Of a DNA stretch of 64,000 nt, positions 32,901 to 40,559 are shown piece by piece. Position 1 is the first letter of the stretch, and each line of letters opens with the position of its first letter. Both the position numbers and the translations under genes were made by a program. The stretch spans positions 62,001 to 126,000 of the forward strand of contig JAKZAP010000077.1 in assembly GCA_023053575.1 (NCBI GenBank), written 5' to 3'. The stretch comes from Branchinecta lynchi (taxonomy: Eukaryota; Arthropoda; Branchiopoda; Anostraca; Branchinectidae). The notes below the pieces were generated by a model, which was not told the DNA's origin, ran no database searches, and was given only the letters and a program-made list of their open reading frames with translations.

Positions 32901-35900
32901 GGTCACCAAGAACCGAGCTAAATTGTTAGCAAAGATCCTTACACATACTTCAGGATACTTATAGAGATACACCGGGGTACTTCCGAGATGCAAATCGACA
33001 CTTCGAGCTAATTCGGGATACGGAGATCCGGAGATGCATCGGGATATTCGAGATACATTGAGATAGCTTCGCTTAAGGATACTTTGAGATACTCTGAGCT
33101 ACTTCGGGAAACGTATAGATACTTCGGGATACTTTAATGTCCCTAAAATTACCAGTAGGACATAAAAATGCAGCTGACCTACTTCCAGACCTACTTCCGT
33201 AATCGTCAATTCTTTCACTGACCTGAATTGCATACGGCCCATTCTAACTACCTGAACAGCTCGATGATTGTCACGCTTGCCATCTTTCGCTATTTTCGAT
33301 GGGTATCTTACTCAGGTCCAATCCAACTTTCCAACCTGACCTACCTGATCACAGCAGAGTGGAGTAGCTCAAACTTTTAGGTGTTCATCTAACTTCAGAT
33401 CTCAAGTGGGATAAGCAAGTACAATCTATGCTGAAAAGAGCGAATATGAGCATGAGGTCTCTCAAAATGCTCTCCCGCCATGGCACCCCGAAACACCACC
33501 TCCTTCGCATTTACCTTGTCTTCATTCACCCTTCCCTCGAATACTGCTGTCCGGTATGGCACTTCGGTTTAACACGGGAGCAGTCGGAGCAGCCTCGAGA
33601 GGATCCACTACCTGTCTTTACTTATTTACTTTTACGATCTTTAAAATCCCCCAAAATCCCGTACATTTCCCTTCTTAACGAGTTTGGTCTCGCATTTTTG
33701 TCAAACCATAGACACCAACTTTCTACCAAGTTTGGTGAACAACTACTGGAAGACCCCAACCATCGGCACATCCTTCCCCCTCCCCACATTCTCGACCGCA
33801 TAAGGCCACAGAGAATGGCAGCACAACCAGTTCCTAAGCTCCAACCCATTCGAGCAATTCATGCGCGGTACGAAAGAAGTTTTGTCCCCTCCTTTGTGAG
33901 TTTTTTCGACGCGAAATTTTAAATTCTTTTACTCTTTTTTATATTAATTATTTGAGTTTTTTAGCGTTTTAATTTGTTGCAATTCTTGTTCTTGTGTAAT
34001 AATTGAATATTTGACTATGTTAAAAGTGCAATTGTATATAGTTATGTTTTGACGAGATAACAAATATTCGGTTTTTTTGTTAATACCGTAAGGACTGTTT
34101 TTCGATTAATAAAGATTGATTGATTGATTGATCAAAATAGTTCCGATGGAAGAAAAAACGTGTTTGTAATTTTTTCCCTGTTTCTGCTGACTTGAACTGG
34201 CAGCAAACTAACCTGGACATCGGCTTAGAACAGCTGAAGCCCTTGGCGATTTTGTGACAGCAGAACCTATTTTCTAGCATTCAACTATTTCAAATTAGTG
34301 AGGCATGAGGGTGTACGAAGATATTTTTGGTGCCGAACCCTGGCTGACAGGATACATTACAAGCAGGAGGACATGAAAGTTCTGAACGAACGATTGAGCT
34401 TTTATGGTCTATTATGCAACATTATCATCAGTTGTTGATCGGGTGTAGGGTAAACAGGACACTACGAAAGAAATAACAAAAAAGGCCTTCTTATCTTTGT
34501 CACTTTGGCCTGTAGGCTACTTCTGCTTTGATGAAGATGTGAAGAGGCTCTTGTGTGTTGAAAAACTGCCGGAAATAACCAAGTTTCAGAACTGTTTTGT
34601 TCTGAAAAGAGAACGGCGAGATTGACCTTTAAGCCTATCCTCTTGTGTATTTACTTTAATTTTAGCGGACTAGAGCCTTTGGAAAAGACAGTTACTGAAT
34701 ACTTAAAACTGTACCTCTATCGTTCTTCTGGGATCTGAAATTGATTAGTACAACTATTTCAGGATGGCAAACCGGTAGGGACAGAGGCAGATGGTGAAAA
34801 TGGAATATTTACCAAAGACAAAAGTACAGCCGACGACAGTGGGATGTATCGTTGCATGGTAAAGAAGCAATTCGGAGTGGTCCAACATTCCTTTGCTGTG
34901 GAGATTGTTGGTGAGTTCATTGATGCTAGAAAGTGGTATGGTAAGTTCTGGAGCAAAATAACCCCAGGAGTAGCGCCAAGACTTGATCAAATTTACCCGT
35001 ACTTGATCAGCAGCGATACTCGCACCACTATAGCTTATAGAGAAAAGTCCCTAATGCAACTCATTCAGACGTGCACAAGCGCTGGCTTTGATAGTTTCAG
35101 ATTACGAACAGAGCAACAACAAAAAAATACAACCTCCCCTATTTCCTCGACGTATGCACAGCACATAATGCCTTTTTGGGATCCCAAAACGTAAGTGGAG
35201 GGATACCTATGACATCGCAAAAGTTGTCCGTCTGTCCGTCCGTCCGTCCGTCTGTAAGCACGATAACTCTCGAAGGGAATGAGATATTTCGATGAAGCTT
35301 GGTGTGAGGGTTCGTTGGGTCGTCGGACCAGTCAAGTTCGTAGATGGGCTTTGTAGCTCTACATTTAGGGGTGGGGGAGGGGATTCAAATTAAGGGACAA
35401 ACAAAATATTTTGAAACAGCTAATGTGATAGTCGATTATGGGGTAAGAAGACATGCTGAACACGATGGTGAAAACCATTTTGTCATCGGACAAGTAGTTC
35501 GCCCGGAATCCGGCCAAAACCGGAAAGTTTGTTGAAAGTAAAAGTTTTATTTGAAGTTGATTAGATGTTCGATTTAGGGGTAGGAAGACATGCTGAAAAC
35601 GATGGTGAAAATTATTTTCTCGACGGACAAGTATTTCGCCCGGAATCCGGCCCAAACCGGAAAGTTTGTTGAAAGTAAAAGTTTTATTTGAAATTGATTA
35701 GATGTTCGATTTAGGGGTAGGAAGACATGCTGAAGACGATGGTGAAAACTATTTTCTCGACGGACAAGTATTTCGACCGGAATCCGGCCCAAACCGGAAA
35801 GTTTGTCAAAATTAAAAGTTTTATTTGGAGTTGATAGGATGTTCGATTTAGGGCAAGAAGACATGCTGAACACTTATGTGAAAACAAGTTTCTACCCGGA

Positions 35901-38900
35901 CATGTAGTTCGTCCGGAATCCGGCCAAAACCGGAAAACTGTTGGAAGTCAAAGTTTTATTTCTAGTTGATTAGATAAGCGATTTAGGGGTAAGAAGAGAT
36001 GCTGAGTCCCTGTATGACAATCGTATTTTACCCGGACATATAGTTCGACCGGAATCCGGCTGGAATCGGAAAATTTGTTATAAGCTAAATTTCTATTTGA
36101 AGTTGATTAGATGTTCATTACTGGGGAAAGAAGATACCCTGATTTCGTGTTTGAGCTTTCTTTTTTCGCCGGACAAGTAGTTCTTTAGTTCGGCCGGAAC
36201 CGGGAAATTGGCAGAAGTGGCAGGAAGTTTTCGTCAAAACAGATATGACTTATAGGGGTAAACACACATGCTGAATCCAAATCTGAACTTGGTTTTCTCA
36301 GGTGATTAGCTATTTGGCTTCAATCTGTTTCTGAATTTTAATTGTAAAAATGTTCAAAGAGTCTGGCGAAGACTGGATCTGGCTAAGACAAGACCCAGTT
36401 GTCTGGATCAGATATTGAATTTTTGGGATCCCATCGAAACCTTTTGTCTTGTTTCATACATAGCTGACACTTTACACAAGGGACTTGTAGGCCGTGACCA
36501 ATAAACCATAAACAGTTTTTCGAGTATAACTTAGAAGTCTAGAACTCCATTGTCGGAGCCACGTATGGTGAAAACCAAATAAAACCAAAGATGTAATTTT
36601 AGTGGGGAAGACACCCTTGAGATAGAAACATTTTATAAGTAGTGAACTGATAGACAAAAATGCTCCTCAGCCGGGATTTGAACCCAGGACCTTCTGCTGA
36701 CAAGGTAGTCGCTCTACCAACTGAGCTACCGAGGTTGGTGAGAGCGAGAGTTGGTAGGGCGACTGCCTTGTAAGCAGAGGGTCCTGGGTTCAAATCCCGG
36801 CTGAGGAGCATTTTTGTCTATCAGTTCACTACTTATAAACAAGCCTTTTTTCATGTATTTAACATTTGTATTTTTATTATTAAAATTTCATTGTCTGAAA
36901 TTGCGCTATTTATCGGATATGCTGTGTTTTACTCTGTTGGAGGCGGAGAAGATATTGCTTTCAAGGAGCTCTGTGGCCAGAGATACCTGTCGTACAAGTG
37001 TTTTTGTACCAGCAGAGTTTCAAAGACAAGTAGGTATGTTGTTGTGACAGATGCTGTGTGTAAATGAGTGTATAAAAAGTGGTTCCTAGTCAAGTTTGGT
37101 GGAATAGCGGGAATTTGGGATAAATAATGTATTAAAAGTAAAAAAAATAGGTCTACTATTCTAAGAAGGGTGCCGGTTAGGCCTATTCCATAGCGAACTG
37201 CTGGACTATTTTTTTCCATCTACAGCGTCGATTTTTAAAGGACCTAGAGCACCTATAATGCGAACGCAACCTACTTCTGTAACATCATCCCGGAAACCCG
37301 GAGATCCGAATCTCACATTTGACATTCTGAACCCGCGAACGACACTTCACCAATGTGTCCACCACGATTCACTAGCATCCATGCGCAGTATGCTCCAGAC
37401 CAGTGTTGCCGTATCATGCTACTAATGCGTTAAAACCTGTTTTCTGGTTTTTGCCAAGATCTGGCTAGAAGTCGAAAAAGGATTAAAAGAGGAAAGGCCG
37501 TGTTTTATTATTTAAAAGCTGAGCCCAGCTTATCAGTGTTCAGATAACTTTGAATATTGGAAGAGGAACAGTAAATGGTGGGAGGTGTGCTTTAAATTTT
37601 ACTTTTAACAAATTTTCTGGCTTTGGCCGGATTACGGGCGAATTACTTGTCCGGCGAGATAGTAGTTATCATATACGGAACTGTCCAGTTTTGGACGGAT
37701 TCTGGGCGCCTAGGTGTCCACGGAGAAAATGATTTGCGTTCACGGCCTCAGCATGTCTCCTTACTTCTATATTCCACACAATTCTTCGCAGCAATTCTTC
37801 CACACTATTCAAACTAGATTACGACTTCCAAGTCCAAGTATCTTTTCTTCCTCTAGATCGTCAGCCCCAGCCAAAGATCTACAAGATCCTCCCTCTTCAA
37901 CCCGAGGTACGAGAAGGGACTTCAGTGACCCTCCAGTGCTTCGTTGAGACCGGACTGTACGACCCTACCATCCAAGTCAACTGGCTGAAGCTGGCAGAGG
38001 ACCCAGACGAGTTTTCACAGGATAATCTACGCTTTGAAGGAAAAGGGTATCTGGTAAGTCAAACAAAGAGCAGTGTTGGGATAAGAAGTTAAAATCTCTT
38101 TTGAAGAACTGAGTGTCAAAGACTTCCAGACTTTGTAGGCTACTTAAAGAGTCAGATATTAGTCAACTTTACCTGACAAGAAATGTACACTCAGAAAAGT
38201 ATGTCTGTTCTGTTTCTGCCGCGGTAGTCTAGATCCTCTTCAATAGGCCGCCGAAGTGTCCAATGAGAAATGAAACAAGAGATCGATGACGGGTCGGGTT
38301 TCAGTGAAACTGAGAACTGAACGACTAAATTATCCAGACAAACCATTGATGGGCATAGTTAGGCTACTGGCACGGGTGCTTTAAGGTCGAGAAAGGGGGA
38401 ATTCATGGTCAGTCGCTGTACCAGTAGGGAAAGTACTGAAATACGGACTAGGACGATTACACGAACTAGCCTACGACTTGGAATGACTGAATCTATCTCG
38501 CAACTCAAGTACACCATTGCCCCATGGTTGTTTCTAAGGAAGCTACGAAAGACGAAACTGCACTTCAGGCGGGATTGGAGCCCACGACTTTCTCCTTACA
38601 ACGCCACTGCTCTACGGAGGGGCCGGGAACAGAACAGTAATCTTGCGGAAAACAAATTCAACTGAGCACTTCACATGGTTGTCCTTCGTCGCATGGTTTT
38701 CACATATGGAGAGAAATCAGCACCTAGCTGTGGCATGAAAATGTTACCTGGTTGTTAAACATGGATGACTACGGAATAAGTATGGTAACGGCAAATTTTT
38801 CTCTAGATGCTCCATGGTAGCGACACTTCCGATATTGCCGACGGGCACTACCTTTCGAAACTACCTCTGGGCCTCGTCTCCCCTAACCAGTCAGGCATAT

Positions 38901-40436
38901 ACGTCTGCTGCGCACTCACCTCCTCCGGCTACTCAAAAGAGGAGGTGAAGCTTATTGTCCAGGCCGCCAGAAAGGGAAAAGGCACATTTATCCTTCTAAC
39001 GGCACTGGGAACTTGTGCTGCAGTCTGCGCCCTCATGTGAGTAGAGATGTTTGAGAGTTAAAGGGCAAGTGAAAGACTATCAAATGTTGAATCCGGTACT
39101 TGATCGTGTCATGCCAACGAAGAAACGCCTCAGAAAAACTTAAAGTTGCTGCTTTTTCTCGCTCTAAACGTGCTTTGTTTATCATCTCTCTTTCTGATTA
39201 GAAAACTGTAGTGCTATTTTAAAACAGAACCTTCTCCAATAGGACTATTTTAGGAGCAGAGGAGAACATGCAAATTCTTCGATCTCATTTACCTTGCCTT
39301 ACATCCAACTTTTGAGGACTTGGAAATGATTTAATATTATTTCGGTTTGTATTTTGATTGTGACAGTTGTCATTTCTTAAAGGACCCATCGTGTCTATCG
39401 TGTCAATAAAGCAAATCGAAATCTCACATGTTACATTCTGAGCCCTCTAACGACAACTGACTAATCTTTGCACTTGTCACGATTCACTATGTCGTGATCG
39501 TTCCATCCATTATCAATACTAAGATTTCGTAGTTCCTGTTTCATTTATCTACCTTAATGGCACTTATGATTTTTCTGTATTTGCATCTTTTCGAGGTGGG
39601 TCAGACTCCCCGTCCCGAAAATTACGTTTTTTTACCCGAAGAACCCATTGGTCAAAATGACCAGTTTTGTAAGTTTGCCGTGTTTCTCCGTTAAAGCCTT
39701 GTGAACCGAGTGAGATTAAAACAGCCGGACGGTTTGTAATGTTTTGAAAAATTCGGCTGTCTTAGCACATTGGGATTAGAATTGTACATGAGGTAACATT
39801 TGCTGCTTTTGCTTCTACCGTATTTTGGTTTGCCAGACGACCAAGGAAATGTATGCCAAGAAAAGGAAGTTTAAGAATGGATTCAGCTTGTCTCCCTATC
39901 CCCGTATGGGATGCCTGATCGAAATCAAACCTCAAGGACCTCTTTGCCCCCCCCCAAGCGTTTGCTGAAATGGCTTCACTGAAGAGAGGGTAGGTTTGTC
40001 TAAATCAACTGTTTGGGATTGTATTAGGGCTGGTTTGCCGCAGATTCATACTAGGCGTGTTGCTTATAATTTTGTTTTACATTTTAGCGTTGGCACATTT
40101 TGTCTGATCCGCTATAGACGTCGGTCCCAGCGCAGGCCATTGCAGGCTGCAATGGACAACACCTACCCGGCTACTGTTCCCGAGTTACGGACAGACAACA
40201 TCATACGTAAGCCTTTTCTTTGTCATAGACGGGATATGTCGCCAATAACCTATTCTATCTGGTACAATGCCAATACTCTAAATGGTGAAGTCGAAAACAA
40301 GCAAATGAACCTTGGGAAGAACGAGAATCATCATCTGAACGATAAATCAAATCCTATGTCGATCAATCAACGGCCTTTGTTGGGTGGATTGCTCTTCACT
40401 AGGACCACGGCCATTTTTTTTTGTATCGGCAGTTAA
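23926..40436 (+). CDS. FGFRL1: FGF receptor-like protein 1 homologue (whole gene, six coding exons)
   Basis: Exons: 23926-23986, 26759-26910, 34763-34910, 37857-38053, 38807-39036 and 40088-40436. All junctions are AG..GT and all phases agree (1, 0, 1, 0, 2), giving 378 residues. Residues 1-18 or so are a signal peptide (MIVWWILLLG). Ig domain A has C57, W69 and DDSGMYRC (C102). Ig domain B has C148, W163 and NQSGIYVC (C220). A transmembrane helix spans about 246-270, followed by RYRRRSQRR and a tail of about 108 residues. DGHYLSKL before the last Ig cysteine, a basic stretch before domain A (LLPPQLRRVV) and the lack of visible kinase exons favour FGFRL1 over a kinase receptor. FGFRL1 binds FGF/heparin at the surface and modulates signalling. 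Vertebrate FGFRL1 has three Ig domains; only the last two are found here. The end is uncertain, because a donor at 40207 could splice on. Confidence 0.7.
24165..24893 (-). CDS. Intact 242-residue ORF with N-terminal PHD-type zinc finger
   Basis: It starts MTSKPSSTCAVCNKG. Cysteines and histidine follow the PHD pattern: CAVC, CTKC, KKYVH, a further C, and WHCNAC at about residue 60. The rest is low in order and rich in S, T and P. Such PHD-like fingers are common in ORF1 of some invertebrate LINEs and in recently arisen single-exon genes. It lies antisense in intron 1 of the FGFRL1-like gene. No stop or frameshift interrupts it. No adjoining reverse transcriptase was found, so either a LINE ORF1 relic or a domesticated gene. 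Confidence 0.5.
   Translation of the reverse strand: MTSKPSSTCAVCNKGVASNSISCTKCKKYVHTKSAKHSCADYTVKQRLEEIASGVTEWHCNACKLRSRRSPKTTPRTPQMPDNEFSMDSAIQNSKLVQSASCIHSVPIARLTYVTPSTTQTGPRTVRFKSKELFSSTPAARAAPVNTRNEELLSGENSIQVSSYPFITLTGKEENVVEDEGLCCATLSLVRPSTGLIEMVPGNWVEIGLSYMVTLSPSTNQVEVVGTTENRTSASAPASLAC
24894..25359. other. Intron 1 sequence without a recognised feature
   Basis: Contains a short G run near 24960 and AT-rich sequence; no exon or repeat that I can support. Confidence 0.35.
25360..25640 (+). repeat. P-family fragment
   Basis: P phrases are present: TCTCCACTCTAACCGTAATA, a C-rich run, ATCAAGTTTTATTCGGATCC, GACCACTCGCTCGAAAGTT. No end hairpin. It is overlapped on the right by a foldback. 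Confidence 0.5.
25578..25800. repeat. Foldback with about 30-bp arms
   Basis: GTACAGGAGGGGTATCCAAC on the left is inverted on the right as GTTGGATACCCCTCCTGTA, with AAATTCGA continuing the match. The arms are about 30 bp and the spacer about 150 bp. It adjoins the start of G-family copy R3. Confidence 0.6.
25833..26147 (+). repeat. G-family element, copy R3 (5' part only)
   Basis: It starts TTTTTGGGATCCCAAAACGG and runs through the 5' module and the beginning of the first satellite unit (AAGAAGACATGCTGAGCACG). It is cut at GACGGACAACAAGATTAATCC, where an arm of the foldback type seen at 10464-10548 begins. Confidence 0.65.
26148..26758. other. Intron 1 end; foldback arm and unassigned sequence
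   Basis: 26148-26210 matches one arm of the 10464 foldback. ACCGCAGGCAAAACTTTT near 26340 belongs to the CTGCGGC family. The remainder up to the splice acceptor has no recognised feature. Confidence 0.4.
26759..26910 (+). CDS. FGFRL1: FGFRL1-like coding exon 2 (first half of Ig domain A)
   Basis: Acceptor TTACATTTTAG, donor GAGAAG|GTAAGG. It encodes residues 21-71, with a basic linker (RKGRPRVDR, LRRVV), the first Ig cysteine (LQCIV) and the core tryptophan (IYWEK). The basic linker just before Ig domain 2 is where FGF receptors bind heparin, so the same role is likely. Confidence 0.8.
26932..30656. mobile_element. 3.7-kb element with 29-bp perfect inverted ends, tandem interior
   Basis: GTGTTGCGAGAGCAACAC plus CTTTGGTTTTGT at 26932-26960 is exactly inverted at 30628-30656. 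Each end is itself nearly palindromic. From about 27690 the interior is a nested tandem array. A long unit (GGCAATCGATAGCC at 27711, 29003 and 29800) contains shorter units around ATCATCTTCNGCGATGAGGGG and TTTGCAGCTTTTGCTAGTTGG, seen at about 27910, 28055, 28570, 29205, 29335, 30015 and 30165. No transposase or conserved frame; the repeated peptides on the - strand (SKSCKPLI) only mirror the DNA repeat. No clear target duplication. Confidence 0.55.
30657..30901. other. GC-rich palindromic stretch, then SINE-like repeat scrap
   Basis: GCCGGCGAAGCCGG (30661) and ACGTTGCCCGGGCAACGT (about 30698-30715, a perfect 18-bp palindrome) follow the right end of the intron 2 element. Then comes a relative of the AAAACAGTCGGT repeat (30790-30901). 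Confidence 0.5.
30902..31140 (+). repeat. G-family element, copy R4 (5' module only)
   Basis: It starts TTTTTGGGGCCCAAAAACGT, so the central GGATCC is GGGCCC here but the palindrome is kept. The 5' module continues to GGGACAAACAAAATATTTC and stops where the satellites should begin. Confidence 0.65.
31141..31260. repeat. Hammerhead-like module, inverted pair (H4)
   Basis: GCCCTTCTTGGCAGGGTTCC, then TCTTCAGGCTCAGG, then TTTTGAGCCTGAAGAGGACC and CTTGCCAGGG. Two copies meet head to head around GGCTCAGGTTTTGAGCC. The - copy keeps most of the core but has GCTGGAATAT where GAAA is expected; the + copy is cut after GCCAGGG. Confidence 0.5.
31384..32404 (-). mobile_element. LINE relic: reverse transcriptase C-terminal region and 3' UTR
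   Basis: A single 264-residue frame (31665-32459, -) includes LRYLGIIIDENLSY, FFPYEILRLIYFALI, QSHLTYCSLIYLATF and QNRALRILQKYLPS, the thumb and downstream region of a CR1/Jockey-like ORF2. It is cut at about 32404, where an inverted-orientation G-family 3' module begins. The catalytic palm is missing. The related copy at 60.5 kb shares the peptide FFPYEILRLIYFAL. The 3' UTR runs to about 31384. Confidence 0.8.
32405..32520 (+). repeat. G-family 3' module fragment
   Basis: ATGTTCAAGGAGTCTGGCGA, then AAATTGTCTGAATCAGATAT and GGGATCCCGTCGAAACCTTT. No 5' module or satellites are attached; it directly truncates the LINE on its left. Confidence 0.6.
32521..32942. other. AAAACAGTCGGT repeat scrap and unassigned intron
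   Basis: 32521-32650 resembles 17035-17290 (TTTTTCGTCAAAATTG, GCAGTCGGTAAATTG, TTTTGGCTAGTAACGC). The rest shows nothing recognised. Confidence 0.35.
32943..33142. repeat. Degenerate minisatellite, GATACTTCGGGATAC type
   Basis: About 15 imperfect copies of a 10-13 bp phrase (GATACTTCGGGATAC, GAGATACTCTGAG, CGGGATATTCGAGATAC) fill 200 bases. The phrase varies copy by copy. Confidence 0.65.
33363..34133 (+). mobile_element. LINE relic: reverse transcriptase C-terminal region with GATT tail
   Basis: A frame starts before the first ATG: LLGVHLTSDLKWDKQVQ (33376 on), then SMRSLKMLSRHG, LLRIYLVFIHPSLEYCCPVWH and further RT thumb sequence to TAA at 33922. The 3' end is AATAAA then GATTGATTGATTGATTGA at about 34110-34133, typical of CR1/L2-type tails. 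5' truncated, no palm motif. It lies in intron 2 of the FGFRL1-like gene in sense orientation. Confidence 0.8.
34134..34762. other. Intron 2 end, no recognised feature
   Basis: Moderately AT-rich unique-looking sequence up to the acceptor of exon 3. Confidence 0.4.
34763..34910 (+). CDS. FGFRL1: FGFRL1-like coding exon 3 (second half of Ig domain A)
   Basis: Acceptor CAACTATTTCAG, donor GTTG|GTGAGT, phase 0 in and 1 out. It encodes DGKPVG at the start and DDSGMYRCMVKKQFG, the Ig motif with the second cysteine. The Ig fold is thus split by an intron of 7852 bp right after WEK. Confidence 0.8.
35173..36455 (+). repeat. G-family element, copy R5 (complete, five to six satellite units)
   Basis: This is the best reference copy. 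The 5' module is TTTTTGGGATCCCAAAACGT to about 35440, with a GTCCGTCCGTCCGTCCGTCTGT run. CGGAATCCGG recurs at 35504, 35641, 35778, 35914 and 36050, a 136-137 bp period, with a degraded sixth unit near 36192. The 3' module is 36346-36455, with GTCTGGCGAAGACTGGATC and a final GGGATCCCATCGAAACC. No coding capacity. It lies in intron 3. Confidence 0.85.
36632..36839. repeat. Head-to-head palindrome of two tRNA-derived SINEs
   Basis: The left arm (36632-36720) and right arm (36751-36839) are inverse copies with only about four differences in 89 bases; the spacer is 30 bp. On the - strand the left arm with the spacer forms a tRNA-like head: TAGCTCAGTTGGTAGAGC (A box region), loop CTTGTCA with anticodon TGT (Thr), CTGGGTTCAAATCCCGG (B box, T arm). 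The + copy lacks the acceptor and 5' D arm. Both share the non-tRNA tail TTTTTGTCTATCAGTTCACT, so these are SINEs and not a tRNA gene. It lies in intron 3. Confidence 0.75.
36840..37856. other. Intron 3, AT-rich, with TTAAAGGACC-family and satellite scraps
   Basis: TTTAAAGGACCTAGAGCACC at about 37235, followed by CAACCTACTTC and ATCTCACATTTGACATTCTG, belongs to the family of the element at 60039-60406. 37600-37760 is an isolated G-family satellite stretch in reverse orientation. No exon is seen before 37857. Confidence 0.45.
37857..38053 (+). CDS. FGFRL1: FGFRL1-like coding exon 4 (first half of Ig domain B)
   Basis: Acceptor CTTCCTCTAG, donor CTG|GTAAGT, phase 1 in and 0 out. It encodes residues 121-186, with SVTLQCFVETG (first cysteine) and IQVNWLKL (core tryptophan), then an acidic loop (AEDPDEF). 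Confidence 0.8.
38562..38622 (-). repeat. Fragment of tRNA-derived SINE
   Basis: On the - strand GTAGAGCAGTGGCGTTGTAA and GTCGTGGGCTCCAATCCCGC resemble the 36.7 kb SINE head (anticodon-loop TTGTAA and a B-box GGCTCCAATCC). The D arm is lost. It lies in intron 4. Confidence 0.4.
38807..39036 (+). CDS. FGFRL1: FGFRL1-like coding exon 5 (end of Ig domain B, transmembrane start)
   Basis: Acceptor TTTTTCTCTAG, donor CTCAT|GTGAGT, phase 0 in and 2 out. It encodes DGHYLSKLPL, NQSGIYVCCA and GYSKEEVKL, then the hydrophobic run FILLTALGTCAAVCAL. An in-frame TGA directly after the donor means failure to splice would truncate the protein in the membrane helix. Confidence 0.8.
39037..40087. other. Intron 5; TTAAAGGACC-family scrap
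   Basis: CTTAAAGGACCCATCGTGTC at 39377, followed by AAATCTCACATGTTACATTC, is another copy start of the 60039-60406 family. No exon or other feature is seen. Confidence 0.4.
40088..40436 (+). CDS. FGFRL1: FGFRL1-like coding exon 6 (stop-transfer and cytoplasmic tail)
   Basis: Acceptor TTACATTTTAG. It completes the helix (IVGTFCLI) and adds RYRRRSQRRP, then a polar tail with DNTYPATVPEL. Read on, the frame stops at 40434-40436. A good donor, ATAC|GTAAGC, lies at 40207, so a spliced form ending at 40206 and continuing into an unseen exon is also possible. AATAAA motifs lie near 40573, but those belong to a LINE tail. Confidence 0.6.
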
Positions 40437-40559
40437 AGTTGGTCGTCAAGAGTTTAGACATGTTTATTGACAGCGGGACTGCATGCTTGTCCTTTTTAAA
40501 AAGGGTCTTTTTATGGCTGCGCCGAGAAAAAAATAACCTTCAGTTGGTAAATTGGTTTA

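Noticed and set aside
36660..36735. Functional tRNA-Thr gene
   Set aside because: The head is tRNA-like with an anticodon TGT, but the anticodon stem has mismatches, the acceptor stem is imperfect, and the shared non-tRNA tails of both palindrome arms mark it as a SINE.
39996..40087. Coding start at 39996 for the exon 6 frame
   Set aside because: The open frame extends upstream of the acceptor by chance; phase agreement with exon 5 and the TTTTAG acceptor place the exon start at 40088.
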